DNA of 64,000 nt from positions 124,001-188,000 of the forward strand of contig NZ_JABVBB010000034.1 in assembly GCF_013346665.1 (NCBI RefSeq). Reading direction: 5' to 3'. This stretch comes from Sulfitobacter maritimus (GTDB taxonomy: Bacteria > Pseudomonadota > Alphaproteobacteria > Rhodobacterales > Rhodobacteraceae). The position numbers were made by a program, and so were the translations under genes. Position 1 is the first letter of the stretch, and each line of letters starts with the position of its first letter. The notes below the pieces were generated by a model, which saw only the letters and a list, made by a program, of their open reading frames with translations, did not search any database and had not been told where the DNA came from. This document shows positions 19,427-30,206 of this stretch, one piece after another.

Positions 19427-20308
19427 ATGCCAAATCTCAAGGACCTGAAGAACAGGATCTCGTCGGTCAAATCGACCCGCAAGATCACCAAGGCCATGCA
19501 AATGGTTGCCGCGGCGAAACTTCGCCGCGCGCAGGAGGCTGCCGAGGCTTCGCGTCCCTATACGGAGCGGTTCAATGCCGTGATGGCAGGGCTCGCGGCT
19601 GGCGTCGGCGGCTCCGACAGCGCGCCCAAGCTGCTCAGCGGCACGGGTGAAGACAAGGTGCATCTGCTGGTGGTCATGACCGCCGAACGCGGGCTGTGCG
19701 GTGGCTTCAACAGCAACATCGCGAAAAAGGCGAAAGCCCATGCGCGTGAATTGCTGGCTCAGGGCAAAGAGGTGAAAATCCTCACCGTTGGCAAAAAGGG
19801 CCGTGACGCGCTGCGGCGTGACTTGGGCGACCATCTGGTCGGTCACGTTGACCTCAGTGAAGTCAAGAAGATCGGCTATGGTGATGCGCAGAAGATCGCG
19901 CAGGACGTGCTGAACCGCTTTGACGCGGGCGAATTTGACGTGGCGACGATCTTCTACGCGAAGTTCGTTAACGTGGTCATGCAGACGCCGACGGCACAGC
20001 AGATCATCCCCGCCAAATTCGACGCCGAAGAAGGCGAAGACAGCGGTGCGTCCACATTGTTCGACTATGAACCCAGCGAAGAGGCGGTTTTGGCCGACCT
20101 TCTGCCGCGCGGGGTCGCCACGGCGATCTTCTCGGCGCTGCTGGAGAATGGCGCGTCTGAACAGGGTGCGCGGATGTCGGCGATGGACAACGCCACACGC
20201 AACGCAGGCGAGATGATCGACAAGCTGACCATCGAGTACAACCGCTCGCGTCAGGCTGTCATCACCAACGAGCTGATCGAAATCATTTCCGGCGCGGAAG
20301 CGCTGTAA
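19427..20308 (+). CDS. atpG: F1F0 ATP synthase subunit gamma
   Basis: Central rotor shaft of F1. Its 293 residues include the conserved N-terminal helix ([20 protein letters not shown]), the [12 protein letters not shown] motif, and the C-terminal helix with [18 protein letters not shown] and YNRSRQA-IT-EL-EI. It lies third in the operon, 15 bases after atpA. Confidence 0.98.
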   Translation: MPNLKDLKNRISSVKSTRKITKAMQMVAAAKLRRAQEAAEASRPYTERFNAVMAGLAAGVGGSDSAPKLLSGTGEDKVHLLVVMTAERGLCGGFNSNIAKKAKAHARELLAQGKEVKILTVGKKGRDALRRDLGDHLVGHVDLSEVKKIGYGDAQKIAQDVLNRFDAGEFDVATIFYAKFVNVVMQTPTAQQIIPAKFDAEEGEDSGASTLFDYEPSEEAVLADLLPRGVATAIFSALLENGASEQGARMSAMDNATRNAGEMIDKLTIEYNRSRQAVITNELIEIISGAEAL

Positions 20309-21751
<1,443 letters not shown>

Positions 21752-21763
21752 GGAGCGCTGACA

Positions 21764-22204
21764 ATGGCAGACACAATGCAATTCGACCTCGTTTCGCCGG
21801 AACGGCGGCTGGCATCGATGCAGGTGACGGCCGTGCAGATTCCGGGCACCGAGGGCGACATGACGGCCATGGCCGATCATGCGCCCACCATCACCACCCT
21901 GCGTCCGGGCCTTCTGCGCGTGGAAGGGCCGGAGGGCACGTCCGAATATGTCGTGACCGGCGGCTTCGCCGAAATCGGCGGTCAGGGCGGCGTGTCTGTG
22001 CTGGCGGAACGTGCCGTGGCGCGTGCCGACATGACGCAGGAGCAGATGGACGACATGGTGGCAGAGGCGCATGCCGTCTATACCCGCGCCAAGGACAACT
22101 GGGAGAACGAGCCCGGTCCCGTGGATGATGCGGCCAAGCTCTTGGCCGACATGGTTGCCGTTGGCGATCACATCGGGTTGTCGAGCAAGCAGCCGAACCT
22201 GTAA
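21764..22204 (+). CDS. atpC: F1F0 ATP synthase subunit epsilon
   Basis: Rotor subunit that couples gamma to the c ring and can inhibit ATP hydrolysis. The N-terminal beta-sandwich is clear ([34 protein letters not shown]). The C-terminal helical part is short, as is common in alphaproteobacteria. It is last in the operon and is followed by a strong terminator. Confidence 0.96.
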   Translation: MADTMQFDLVSPERRLASMQVTAVQIPGTEGDMTAMADHAPTITTLRPGLLRVEGPEGTSEYVVTGGFAEIGGQGGVSVLAERAVARADMTQEQMDDMVAEAHAVYTRAKDNWENEPGPVDDAAKLLADMVAVGDHIGLSSKQPNL

Positions 22205-22223
22205 TCCGTTCCTATCGCTTTAG

Positions 22224-22250
22224 AAAAGCCCCGCCTCGGCGGGGCTTTTT
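22224..22250 (+). terminator. Intrinsic terminator of the atp operon
   Basis: The arms GCCCCGCC and GGCGGGGC with a 2-base loop, flanked by AAAA and TTTTT, lie 20 bases after the atpC stop. The A/T flanks could let it work on both strands. Confidence 0.93.
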
Positions 22251-22317
22251 GCTTTTACACGCTGCGTCCCTGCGGCATCATATGCTGAACAAGATCCAGT
22301 GCAGGCCTAACATTCCT

Positions 22318-22668
22318 ATGAAAAGACTCCGAAGCCATACGATCGGTGTGGACAGTGGCGATGTGATGCTTTTCTCGGACTATGAGGACGGCGGTCCAAT
22401 GTGGACGGGCCGGGGCCAGCGCGAGCGTCGTCGCCGGGTCAACTTCTCAGAGCCGTTCCGTGAGACCCCTACGGTTCAGGTCAGCACGTCGCTATGGGAC
22501 ATCGATAGCAGCACAGTGATCCGCGCCGACGTCAGCGCCGAAGCGGTCACGGAAGCCGGTTTCGACATGGTGTTCCGCACATGGGGAGACACCCGTGTCG
22601 CACGGATACGCATCGCGTGGACTGCAATTGGGGCGGTAGGGGAAGAAGATGATTGGGCGGTAGACTGA
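22318..22668 (+). CDS. H-type lectin domain protein
   Basis: 116 residues resembling the C-terminal H-type lectin domain of discoidin and snail agglutinins: the phrases RVNFSEPFRETPTVQVSTSLWDID, shortened here to its core SEPFRETPTVQVS, and DMVFRTWGDTRVARIRIAW-AIG match the family's six-stranded GalNAc-binding fold. There is no signal peptide or membrane segment, so it is cytoplasmic or released in an unknown way. The start ATG at 22318 follows no strong ribosome site; an ATG at 22282 would add 12 residues. It lies behind the atp terminator and is convergent with prs. Ligand and role are unknown. Confidence 0.75.
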   Translation: MKRLRSHTIGVDSGDVMLFSDYEDGGPMWTGRGQRERRRRVNFSEPFRETPTVQVSTSLWDIDSSTVIRADVSAEAVTEAGFDMVFRTWGDTRVARIRIAWTAIGAVGEEDDWAVD

Positions 22669-22719
22669 CGCGCCTATCAGAGCGGCGGGCAGCCCTGTAG
22701 GGCCGCCCTGCAGCAGTTC

Positions 22720-23739
22720 TTAGTCATGGTTATACATGCCGTCGTAGATCGGGCCCAAAGTCTCTGCCTCGAAGAGGGAGGAGACTGAGGTGCCGTTCCA
22801 GATGTTCAGGATCGCCTGGGCAAACATCGGCGCTGTTGGCACAATACGGATATTTGACGCCTTCTTGACCGCGGAGGTCGGGGCGATGCTGTCGGTAATG
22901 ACCAATGATTTCATCACCGAATTGGTGATCCGCTCCACCGCAGGGCCGGACATGACGCCATGTGTGATGTAGGAATGCACTTCCTTCGCGCCATTTTCGA
23001 GCAGCACTTCGGCGGCTTTGCACAGCGTGCCTGCGGTGTCGCAGATGTCGTCCACGATCAGGCAGGTCTTGCCTTTCACATCACCGATCACAGTCATTTC
23101 GGCCACTTCGCCTGCCTTTTCGCGGCGTTTGTCGACGATGGCCAGCGGGGAGTTGATCCGCTTGGCCAGTTCACGTGCGCGGGCCACGCCGCCGACATCA
23201 GGGCTGACCACCATCAGCTCGTCCATGCGGTCTTTGAAGGCGTCTTTGATATCGAGTGCGAAAATCGGCGAGGCGTAGAGGTTATCGACCGGAATGTCGA
23301 AGAAGCCTTGGATTTGAGCGGCGTGCAGATCCATGGTCAGGATGCGTTCGATGCCGCTGCCGGTCAGCATATTGGCCACCATCTTGGCGGTGATCGGCGT
23401 GCGTGCCTTGGTGCGGCGGTCCTGACGGGCATAGCCGAAGTAGGGCAGGACGGCCGTGACACGGGCCGCCGAAGACCGGCGCAGCGCGTCGGCCATGATC
23501 ATCAACTCCATCAGATTGTCGTTCGCAGGGTTCGACGTCGGTTGGATGATGAACATATCCTCGCCGCGCACGTTCTCATACACTTCGACGAAAATCTCGC
23601 CGTCGTTGAACCGTTCGACCCGCGCATCGACGAGTCCCACGTTAACGCCGCGGTGCAGCGACATGCGCCGCGCAATGGCCTTGGCAAGCGGCATATTGGC
23701 ATTGCCTGAGATCAGTTTTGGTTCTGAAGTGCGTGGCAT
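22720..23739 (-). CDS. prs: Ribose-phosphate pyrophosphokinase
   Basis: Makes PRPP from ribose 5-phosphate and ATP for purine, pyrimidine, His, Trp and NAD synthesis. Its 339 residues include [11 protein letters not shown], the catalytic-loop region [37 protein letters not shown], and the PRPP loop [13 protein letters not shown]. About 20 extra residues over E. coli PrsA lie at the ends. It stands alone, convergent with the lectin gene and divergent from the isomerase gene. Confidence 0.97.
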   Translation of the reverse strand: MPRTSEPKLISGNANMPLAKAIARRMSLHRGVNVGLVDARVERFNDGEIFVEVYENVRGEDMFIIQPTSNPANDNLMELMIMADALRRSSAARVTAVLPYFGYARQDRRTKARTPITAKMVANMLTGSGIERILTMDLHAAQIQGFFDIPVDNLYASPIFALDIKDAFKDRMDELMVVSPDVGGVARARELAKRINSPLAIVDKRREKAGEVAEMTVIGDVKGKTCLIVDDICDTAGTLCKAAEVLLENGAKEVHSYITHGVMSGPAVERITNSVMKSLVITDSIAPTSAVKKASNIRIVPTAPMFAQAILNIWNGTSVSSLFEAETLGPIYDGMYNHD

Positions 23740-23841
23740 AGGGGCTCCGGGGCAGCGGTAGGTTGCAGATTCGTGACGTTGACACCGCTTAGCATGGGCT
23801 TACGGTCGGGCAAAGCTGCACCGCCCCCAAAGGAGAGCCAA

Positions 23842-24438
23842 ATGGCCCGGATCGATTATTTTTTCGCAACCCTGTCGCCCTATTGCTACCTCGCCGGGAA
23901 CCGACTTGAGGCGATTGCCGGAAAACATGGGGCCGAGATCGTCTATAAACCTTTTGACATCGTGGCCGCCTTTCCCCGAACCGGCGGGCTGTCCCCGGCG
24001 GAGCGTCATCCGAGCCGCAATGAGTACCGCGCCCAAGACTTGCCGCGCCAAGCGCGCAAGTTGGGGATGCCCTTTAACCTCAAGCCAGCACATTGGCCAA
24101 CCAACGGTGCGCCAGCAGCCTATGCGGTGATCGCAGCGCAGAACGCAGGCGGGGGTGATTTGGGTAAGCTGACCCACGCGATTACCCGCGCGGTTTGGGC
24201 TGAAGAGAAGGACATCGGCCATGAGGACGTGGTGCGCGACTGTTTGACCGAAGCAGGTTTCGATCCCGATCTGACGAACAGCGGGCTGCTGCAGGGGGCA
24301 GAGACCTATGCTGCCAACCTTGAGGAAGCGGTCGCTCAAGGCGTCTTTGGTGCGCCTTTCTACATTGTGGGCGATCAGAAATTCTGGGGGCAGGACCGGC
24401 TGGAAGACCTCGATCTGCATCTTGGGGGGAAGCTGTGA
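23842..24438 (+). CDS. 2-hydroxychromene-2-carboxylate isomerase, DsbA-like
   Basis: 198-residue thioredoxin-fold protein of the HCCA isomerase family (kappa-class GST-like), which isomerises ring-cleavage products using glutathione. The N-terminal YFFATLSPYCYLAG carries the catalytic Ser/Cys position, VYKPFDIVAAFPRTGG follows, and GVFGAPFYIVGDQKFWGQDR is the typical C-terminal cis-Pro and helix. The start was chosen at the ATG after AAGGAGAGCC. No naphthalene-type degradation genes are nearby, so the physiological substrate is open. It overlaps the next gene by four bases (GTGA). Confidence 0.87.
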   Translation: MARIDYFFATLSPYCYLAGNRLEAIAGKHGAEIVYKPFDIVAAFPRTGGLSPAERHPSRNEYRAQDLPRQARKLGMPFNLKPAHWPTNGAPAAYAVIAAQNAGGGDLGKLTHAITRAVWAEEKDIGHEDVVRDCLTEAGFDPDLTNSGLLQGAETYAANLEEAVAQGVFGAPFYIVGDQKFWGQDRLEDLDLHLGGKL

Positions 24439-25232
24439 TTCCCGAAATCAACGCGCGCCGCTTTGGCTATGGCCCGCGCCCGGCTTTGGCGATCCACTGT
24501 TCGCTCGCACATTCCGGCGCTTGGCGTGGCATGGGGGAGGCGCTCGCCGATGATCTGACTCTACGCGCCTTTGATCTGCCGATGCATGGCAAGTCTGGCG
24601 ACTGGGGTGGGCAGCGCAATATCCATGACGTTGCCACCGATATGGCGCTGAGTTTGCTCGAAGCGCCGATGGATCTGATTGGCCATTCCTTCGGGGCAAC
24701 CGTCGCGCTGCGGCTGGCGATCGAACACCCTGAACTGGTCCGCAGCATGACACTGATCGAGCCGGTCTATTTTGCTGCGGCGAAACAGGATGATCCCAAT
24801 GTGCTGGCCGAATACAACGATCAGAACGCAGCCTTTGAGGCGGCACTGGCCGAGGGCGATAATGAGACCGGCGCCCGTCTGTTTAATCGGGTCTGGGGCG
24901 ATGGGACGAAATGGGACCAGATACCAGCACCGACCCGCGCCTATATGGTTGATCGGATCGGTTTCATCCCGGCCTCTTCGCCTTTCCTTGGCGAAGACAG
25001 CGCCGGGTTGCTCGCGCCGGGCATGTTCGACCGGGCATCAATGCCAGCTTTGCTTGTCGAAGGGAGCGCTTCCCCCAAGGCGGCCCACGCGATTAACGAT
25101 TCGCTAATGCGTCGCCTTCCGAACGCGCGGCGCGTATCTGTCGATGGGGCAGGGCATATGGTGCCGATTACCCACCCTGCCGAAGTCGCCGGAGCGGTGC
25201 GCGAATTTCTGAACGACGTGCCGCTGGCGTGA
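24435..25232 (+). CDS. Alpha/beta hydrolase
   Basis: 265-residue hydrolase of the alpha/beta fold with a GTG start inside the previous gene's stop. The oxyanion region HCSLAHSGAWRGMG, the nucleophile elbow in LIGHSFGATVAL (G-H-S-F-G), an Asp-side segment and the catalytic His in VDGAGHMVPITHP are all visible. No signal peptide. The overlap with the isomerase gene suggests a shared small pathway, perhaps detoxification of an aromatic or quinone compound, but the substrate cannot be named. Confidence 0.85.
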   Translation: MIPEINARRFGYGPRPALAIHCSLAHSGAWRGMGEALADDLTLRAFDLPMHGKSGDWGGQRNIHDVATDMALSLLEAPMDLIGHSFGATVALRLAIEHPELVRSMTLIEPVYFAAAKQDDPNVLAEYNDQNAAFEAALAEGDNETGARLFNRVWGDGTKWDQIPAPTRAYMVDRIGFIPASSPFLGEDSAGLLAPGMFDRASMPALLVEGSASPKAAHAINDSLMRRLPNARRVSVDGAGHMVPITHPAEVAGAVREFLNDVPLA

Positions 25233-25236
25233 CGGT

Positions 25237-26271
25237 TTAGAAGTGGCCTAGGAACTGGTCGATCTGGTCGCGACTGATCGACCAATCGCAAACCATCCGA
25301 GCGGCCAACATCTCGTCATCTTCACCGTCCAGCGTGCCATCCCAGAGGTAATAGTGCGCGCCAGCCTCATGCAGCTTGCGGTGAATGGCGCGGGGGAAAC
25401 GGGCGAAGATCATATTGGCCGCGGGTTCATGCAGAAATTCCGCGCCCGCCCTGCGCAGCCCCTCGGCCAAATAGGCCGCACTGGCATTAGCGCTCTTGGC
25501 CGTTTCCAGCCATAGGTCGTCCGCAAGGTAGCCTGCCATTTGCGCCGAAAGGAAACGGTGTTTGGAAAAGAGATGCGCCCCCCGTTTACGCCGCAGTTCG
25601 AATTCCCACGCTTTCTTAGGGTCGAAAAACACCACTGCCTCGACGCCCATGCAGCCGTTCTTGGTCCCGCCAAAGCTGACCACATCAACGCCTGATTTCC
25701 ACGTCATCTCCGCCGGGGTGCAGCCCAAAGCCACCAGTGCATTGGCAAAACGCGCGCCGTCCATGTGCACGGGCAAGTCGTATTCCTTGGCCACTGCTGT
25801 GAGAGCTTGCAATTCATTGAGGCTGTGGACCCCGCCGCGTTCGGTCACTTGGGTGATCGAAACCGGGCCGCGTTGCGGCGCATGCACGTCTCCCGCCACG
25901 CGGGCCGTAATGGCGCGGCGCAGGCCGTCGGGGGTCATCTTGTCGTCAGTGTCCACCAGCGTCAGCTTGGCCGCCCCGGCATAGAATTCCGGCGCGTTGC
26001 ATTCATCCTCTTCGATATGCGCGACCTTTGAGCAAAAGATCGTCTGCCATGGCTGGGTGTAGCAGGCGAGCGCCAGCGCATTGGCCGCCGTGCCAGTGGC
26101 AACGAGGAAGACCTCCGCCTCGGGGGCCTTAAACTTCTCACGGATCTGGCTGCGCACCTCATCCATGATCGGGTCTTTGCCGTAGGGCATCGCGTAATCG
26201 GTATTGGCCGCGATCACGCGTTCCATCACCTTAGGGTGGACGGGACCGGCGTTGTCAGAGGCAAAAAACAT
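25237..26271 (-). CDS. ltaE: Low-specificity L-threonine aldolase type PLP enzyme
   Basis: PLP-dependent beta-eliminating lyase that splits L-threonine or L-allo-threonine to glycine and acetaldehyde. 344 residues begin MFFASDNAGPVHPKVM. The family motifs HIEEDECNAPEF, VHMDGARFANAL and VVSFGGTKNGCMGVEAVVFF (with the PLP Lys) are present. Its start codon overlaps the ycgN stop (TGATG), making it the last gene of ribF-ycgN-ltaE. Other beta-eliminating lyases of the same fold remain possible for the true substrate. Confidence 0.88.
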   Translation of the reverse strand: MFFASDNAGPVHPKVMERVIAANTDYAMPYGKDPIMDEVRSQIREKFKAPEAEVFLVATGTAANALALACYTQPWQTIFCSKVAHIEEDECNAPEFYAGAAKLTLVDTDDKMTPDGLRRAITARVAGDVHAPQRGPVSITQVTERGGVHSLNELQALTAVAKEYDLPVHMDGARFANALVALGCTPAEMTWKSGVDVVSFGGTKNGCMGVEAVVFFDPKKAWEFELRRKRGAHLFSKHRFLSAQMAGYLADDLWLETAKSANASAAYLAEGLRRAGAEFLHEPAANMIFARFPRAIHRKLHEAGAHYYLWDGTLDGEDDEMLAARMVCDWSISRDQIDQFLGHF

Positions 26272-26741
26272 CAGGTAGGCTCCTCGATAATATGGTCTTC
26301 CCATTCTTCGAACGGGGTATCAAATTCGGAAACGGTATCAAATTGCACGCTGACCCCGGCGTCATGCACGCTGTCGGGGGTGCCGGTCAGCAGAGGGTGC
26401 CATTCAGGCAGCGGTTTGCCTTCCCACAGCAGGCGGTAGGCGCAGGTCTGGGGCATCCAATAGGCATGGGTGTCAAGGTTGTCGGGCCGCAGCACGATGC
26501 AGTCGGGCACGAACTCATGCCGGTTTTCGTAATGGACACAGCGGCAGGTGCTATCGTCAAGCAGGCGGCAGGCAACGCGGGTCAGGGCGACTTCACCGCT
26601 GTCTTCGTCTTCAAGCTTGTTCAGGCAGCATTTTCCGCAACCATCACAGAGCGCTTCCCATTCGGTCTGGGACATCTCCGTCAGGGGCTTCTTTTCCCAG
26701 AATTCTGGGGTCAGGCCCTTGCGGGGGATTGGGTCGCTCAT
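26271..26741 (-). CDS. YcgN-like cysteine-cluster protein
   Basis: 156-residue protein of the UPF0260/YcgN family with conserved Cys groups: CDGCGKCCLNKLED near residue 32, then CRLLDD, CRCVHYENR, VPDCIVLRP and CAYRLLWEGKPLPEWHPL. The spacing suggests a metal (zinc or iron-sulfur) site. It overlaps ribF by four bases (ATGA) and ltaE by one. The biochemical function is unknown; family members are sometimes described as zinc- or iron-chelate proteins, which the sequence does not settle. Confidence 0.88.
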   Translation of the reverse strand: MSDPIPRKGLTPEFWEKKPLTEMSQTEWEALCDGCGKCCLNKLEDEDSGEVALTRVACRLLDDSTCRCVHYENRHEFVPDCIVLRPDNLDTHAYWMPQTCAYRLLWEGKPLPEWHPLLTGTPDSVHDAGVSVQFDTVSEFDTPFEEWEDHIIEEPT

Positions 26742-27670
26742 AATGCCGCCAGAATGGTTCGGGCGCGGTCGCAGTCGGCTTCCATCTGGATGATGAGCGC
26801 GTCGAGGTTGTCGAACTTCTCTTCGCCGCGCAAATGTTCGACCAAGCCGACCGACAATGGCGCACCATAGAGGTCGCCTTTAAAATCAAACAGGTAGGTT
26901 TCGAGGTTAGCTTTGTTCTCTCCGAACATGGGCCGTACGCCGATGCTGGCAGCTCCGTGGTAGCTGCCCTGATGCGGCCCCTCCAACACGTCGACCAACA
27001 CCGCATAGACGCCAAAGGCAGGCGGATGCAGACCGTCGATGGACATGTTCGCGGTGGGGAAACCCAACTCACGCCCGCGCTGCTCGCCTGAGATCACCGG
27101 CCCGTCGATGCGGTGCCAATGGCCCAACATTGCAGCGGCTTCGCGGGGGGCGCCGCGGCTTAACGCCTCGCGGATCGCGGTCGAAGATACGGTCAGATCA
27201 TCGCGTTCCATCAGCGGAGCAATGGTGACGCCAAAGCCATATTCCTCGCCAAAGCGCACAAGGTCTTCTGCCGTGCCAGCGCGACCTTTGCCAAAGCAGA
27301 AGTCAGCGCCCACAACCACATGGGCCAGCCCCAGCCCTTCGTGCAGCACATCGCGGGCGAAAGCTTCTGGCGAGAGGCCCGCCAACGTGCTGTTGAACGC
27401 GAGTTCGTAGAGCCGCTTAACCCCGATCTTCTCCAACCGATGCGCACGGGCCTCGCTTCCCATTAGGCGGAAGGGCGGGGCGTCGGGGGCGAAATACTCG
27501 CGGGGATGCGGTTCAAAGGTGACAACGCCGAGCGGCGCGTCGGGGGCGGCGCTTTGGGCCAGCTCGATCACAGACCGATGGCCAAGGTGAACGCCATCGA
27601 AATTGCCAATCGCAGCGGTAGCACCGCGATCTGGCAGGTCGACGAATTGATAATCTCGGATGATCCGCAT
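26738..27670 (-). CDS. ribF: Bifunctional riboflavin kinase/FAD synthetase
   Basis: Converts riboflavin to FMN and FMN to FAD. The N-terminal adenylyltransferase domain shows AAIGNFDGVHLGHRSV (the HxGH-type motif) and VVGADFCFGKGRAG. The C-terminal kinase domain shows GEQRGRELGFPTANMSI and TYLFDFKGDLYG. The 310-residue length is normal. It is the first gene of an operon with ycgN and ltaE. Confidence 0.96.
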   Translation of the reverse strand: MRIIRDYQFVDLPDRGATAAIGNFDGVHLGHRSVIELAQSAAPDAPLGVVTFEPHPREYFAPDAPPFRLMGSEARAHRLEKIGVKRLYELAFNSTLAGLSPEAFARDVLHEGLGLAHVVVGADFCFGKGRAGTAEDLVRFGEEYGFGVTIAPLMERDDLTVSSTAIREALSRGAPREAAAMLGHWHRIDGPVISGEQRGRELGFPTANMSIDGLHPPAFGVYAVLVDVLEGPHQGSYHGAASIGVRPMFGENKANLETYLFDFKGDLYGAPLSVGLVEHLRGEEKFDNLDALIIQMEADCDRARTILAAL

Positions 27671-27732
27671 GCGCCTTGCCTAGCGGCGCGGCGGCGCAAG
27701 GGCAAGATGCTCAGACAGCGAAAACCGCCGCT

Positions 27733-28176
27733 TCAGTCGAGCTTGGCCGAAGGCGCGAGCACGGTGGCTTCACCCACCAGCACTGGTTTGCCATGAACCG
27801 AGCAGCGGCAATCCATTTTGACGCGGCGCTTGGCGATATCCATCTCCGTAACGGTGACTTCGGCCAGCACCATGTCGCCGGGGCGCACGGGGCCGAGGAA
27901 TTTGAGCGATTGCCCGAGGTAGATTGTGCCATGCCCGGGCAGTTGTTCACCGATCACAGCGGAGATCAGGCCCGCTGTCAGCATGCCATGTGCGATGCGG
28001 CCTTCAAAGATCGTTTCGCGGGCGTAGTCGTCATCCAGATGCACTGGGTTGTGATCAGTCGAAACCTGCGCGAACATTTCGATATCCATATCGGTCACGA
28101 TCTTGCGCAGGTGGCGGGTCATCCCGATTTCGATGTCTTCAATGCAAATTGTCCCGCGCGGCATATTGTCCAACAT
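27733..28176 (-). CDS. MaoC-type (R)-hydratase
   Basis: 147-residue hot-dog-fold protein with the (R)-specific enoyl-CoA hydratase signature: the catalytic Asp/His stretch STDHNPVHLDDDYA, then GRIAHGMLTAGLIS. Such enzymes (PhaJ-like) hydrate crotonyl-CoA to (R)-3-hydroxyacyl-CoA and can feed PHB synthesis, which would connect to phbAB at the other end of the window; that link is an inference. The start follows AAGGAGCTGTC. Confidence 0.85.
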   Translation of the reverse strand: MLDNMPRGTICIEDIEIGMTRHLRKIVTDMDIEMFAQVSTDHNPVHLDDDYARETIFEGRIAHGMLTAGLISAVIGEQLPGHGTIYLGQSLKFLGPVRPGDMVLAEVTVTEMDIAKRRVKMDCRCSVHGKPVLVGEATVLAPSAKLD

Positions 28177-28266
28177 GACAGCTCCTTGGCAATAAAATGA
28201 CGCGAGAATGTGCGCCGTGGCAACTTTATTACTTCGCAGTCGCAGAAAATCAAGTCGTTTCTGAGT

Positions 28267-29139
28267 TCAGCGCAGGAAACCAATCGCGTAAGTAGGAGCC
28301 GACGCTTCGCGGTCGAGGTAGGCGCGCAGCTTCTCTTCGTCCGGTTGCCGGGTGGTAGCAGTCTCTGCTGCAGCCAGCCCGCCAGTGATGAAAAGCGAAT
28401 CGATGCCTTCGTCAATCGCGCCTTTGACGTCCGTCAGGATGCCATCGCCAATGGCGAGGATGCGGCTGTCAGGAATGTCGACCTCAAGTGCCGCAAGACG
28501 ACGACGGGCTAGGTCATAGATCGGCGCGTGTGGCTTGCCGAAATAGAGGCTTTCACCCCCCATTTCGGTATAGAGCGCGGCGAGGGCGCCCGCGCACCAT
28601 TCGCGCACCTCGCCCCGGTCCACGACGATATCGGGATTGGCGCAGAGCAGTTTCAGCCCGCGGGCGATGGCTTGCTCGAACTCGGGGCGCATTGCTTCCG
28701 GGTCGGCCATTGGGTCAACAGGGCCGGTACAAACGATGCCTTCCGCGTCTTCGAGCGGGACGGTTTCCACTTTCACCGGGTTGTCGAGGATCGCCAGTGG
28801 CTCGAAAAACTTGCGCTCTCCGGGGTGGCCGATGAACCAGACCTTTTCACCCACCGCACCCCGGAACATGGCGGAACGCGCGGAATCGCCGGAGGTGGCA
28901 ATGCTGTCCCATGCGTCTTCCGGCACGCCGAATTGCTGCAACTGTTTCTCTACGCCCGCGCGGGGGCGGGGGGAGTTGGTGACCAGCACGACCTTGCCGC
29001 CTGTTTGACGGTAGGTCTGCAAGGCCGCCACCGCATCAGGAAGCGCTTTGCGTCCGTCATGCACACAACCCCATAGATCGACAAACAGCGCGTCATATTG
29101 ATCGGATACATCGGGCAGAGCGGAGATAATGCGGGTCAT
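28267..29139 (-). CDS. HAD-superfamily hydrolase, subfamily IIA
   Basis: 290-residue NagD-like phosphatase-fold protein, TIGR01459 type. Motif I is VDLWGCVHDG, so the usual second Asp of DxD is a Trp, a feature I associate with this subfamily. Motif II is LVTNSPRPR, the Lys of motif III is in YFGKPHAPIY, and motif IV is AIGDGILTDVKGA. Loss of the second Asp may alter the acid/base step, so phosphatase activity should not be assumed. The substrate is unknown. It lies downstream of ppaC on the same strand, behind a possible terminator. Confidence 0.85.
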   Translation of the reverse strand: MTRIISALPDVSDQYDALFVDLWGCVHDGRKALPDAVAALQTYRQTGGKVVLVTNSPRPRAGVEKQLQQFGVPEDAWDSIATSGDSARSAMFRGAVGEKVWFIGHPGERKFFEPLAILDNPVKVETVPLEDAEGIVCTGPVDPMADPEAMRPEFEQAIARGLKLLCANPDIVVDRGEVREWCAGALAALYTEMGGESLYFGKPHAPIYDLARRRLAALEVDIPDSRILAIGDGILTDVKGAIDEGIDSLFITGGLAAAETATTRQPDEEKLRAYLDREASAPTYAIGFLR

Positions 29140-29151
29140 GGGCGGCCTTTC

Positions 29152-29181
29152 AAAAAGCGTGGGCGGGCATTTGGCCCGCCC
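29152..29181 (-). terminator. Probable intrinsic terminator of ppaC
   Basis: Read on the minus strand, GGGCGGGC and GCCCGCCC enclose a 5-base loop just after the ppaC stop. A TTTTT run follows after a 4-base gap, which makes it weaker than a textbook terminator. Confidence 0.6.
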
Positions 29182-29188
29182 GATTGGC

Positions 29189-30109
29189 TTACATCTTGAG
29201 GTTGGGGATGATCTGCTTCTTGCGGCTCATCACACCGGGGAGCACGACCGTGTCGCCAGATACTTGAGCGCCAAAGCTCTGCTCGGCGATGTGTTTGACC
29301 ATGTCGTTTGGCACGAGTAGCGTCGCTTCTTCCTTAAGGATATCGACGATGAAAAGAAGAACCTGCGCGGCACCGTCTGCTTCTGCCACTTTCGGCATCT
29401 CTGCCATCAGCGCGCCTTTACGCTCCAACAGCGGCGCGGGGGAGGTGGTTTCCAAAACGCTCACGCGGAGGTTGGTGCCGTCGAGGTCGAACTCCTTGCT
29501 GTCCATGCGTAGCAGTTCCGCTTCGCTGAAGGAGGAGACATCGGATTTCGCCGCGAACATTTCTGCCGCGTAGTCAGCGATATCAACACCCAAATCCTGC
29601 GCGATGTCATGGGCAATCGCACGGTCTTCTTGGGTGGTGGTCGGGCTGCGGAATTCCAGCGTGTCTGACAGGATGCAAGACAGGGCCGCCGCTTTGACGC
29701 CGCGCGGAGCCTGCGCCCAGTCTTTGCCGATCATTTTGTACATGATCGTCGCGGTGCAGGCGAGGGGCTGGATGTTGATCTCGATCGGGCCGCGTGTTTC
29801 CAACCCGGCCACCAGACGGTGGTGGTCGATGATGCCGGTGATGTCGGCGTCGTTGATGTTATCGGGCAGTTCGGCGGGGTTGTTGGTGTCGACGATGACA
29901 ACTTTCGTGTCGGCCTCAAGCTCGGTCAGGATTTCCGGCTTATCAAGGTTCCATTTGTCGAGCACGAACAGCGCTTCGGTGTTTGGCTCACCCAGCAGGA
30001 CCGGCTTGGCGGGAATGCCCTTGATCTCATTGAGATACCACGCCCAAACGATGGGGCTGCCAGTGCTGTCGGTGTCGGGGGATTTATGGCCAAAAACGAG
30101 CGTTGTCAT
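29189..30109 (-). CDS. ppaC: Manganese-dependent inorganic pyrophosphatase (family II)
   Basis: Hydrolyses pyrophosphate in the cytoplasm. The 306-residue DHH-family protein starts MTTLVFGHKSPDTDSTGSP, supplying His8, Asp12 and Asp14 as metal ligands. VIVDTNNPAE and the DHH motif in GIIDHHRLV follow, and the C-terminal substrate-binding domain carries the final RKKQIIP with the family's Arg-Lys-Lys. Family II enzymes are less widespread than family I in proteobacteria. Confidence 0.95.
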   Translation of the reverse strand: MTTLVFGHKSPDTDSTGSPIVWAWYLNEIKGIPAKPVLLGEPNTEALFVLDKWNLDKPEILTELEADTKVVIVDTNNPAELPDNINDADITGIIDHHRLVAGLETRGPIEINIQPLACTATIMYKMIGKDWAQAPRGVKAAALSCILSDTLEFRSPTTTQEDRAIAHDIAQDLGVDIADYAAEMFAAKSDVSSFSEAELLRMDSKEFDLDGTNLRVSVLETTSPAPLLERKGALMAEMPKVAEADGAAQVLLFIVDILKEEATLLVPNDMVKHIAEQSFGAQVSGDTVVLPGVMSRKKQIIPNLKM

Positions 30110-30206
30110 GGATGTTCCTGTCTATTCGGGTGAATTTGCGGGCCTTATAGCAGGTTGAATAGGCTTGTCACGCGTGCCTGCCGCATTGCGGCATTGCGTC
30201 GAGAGC

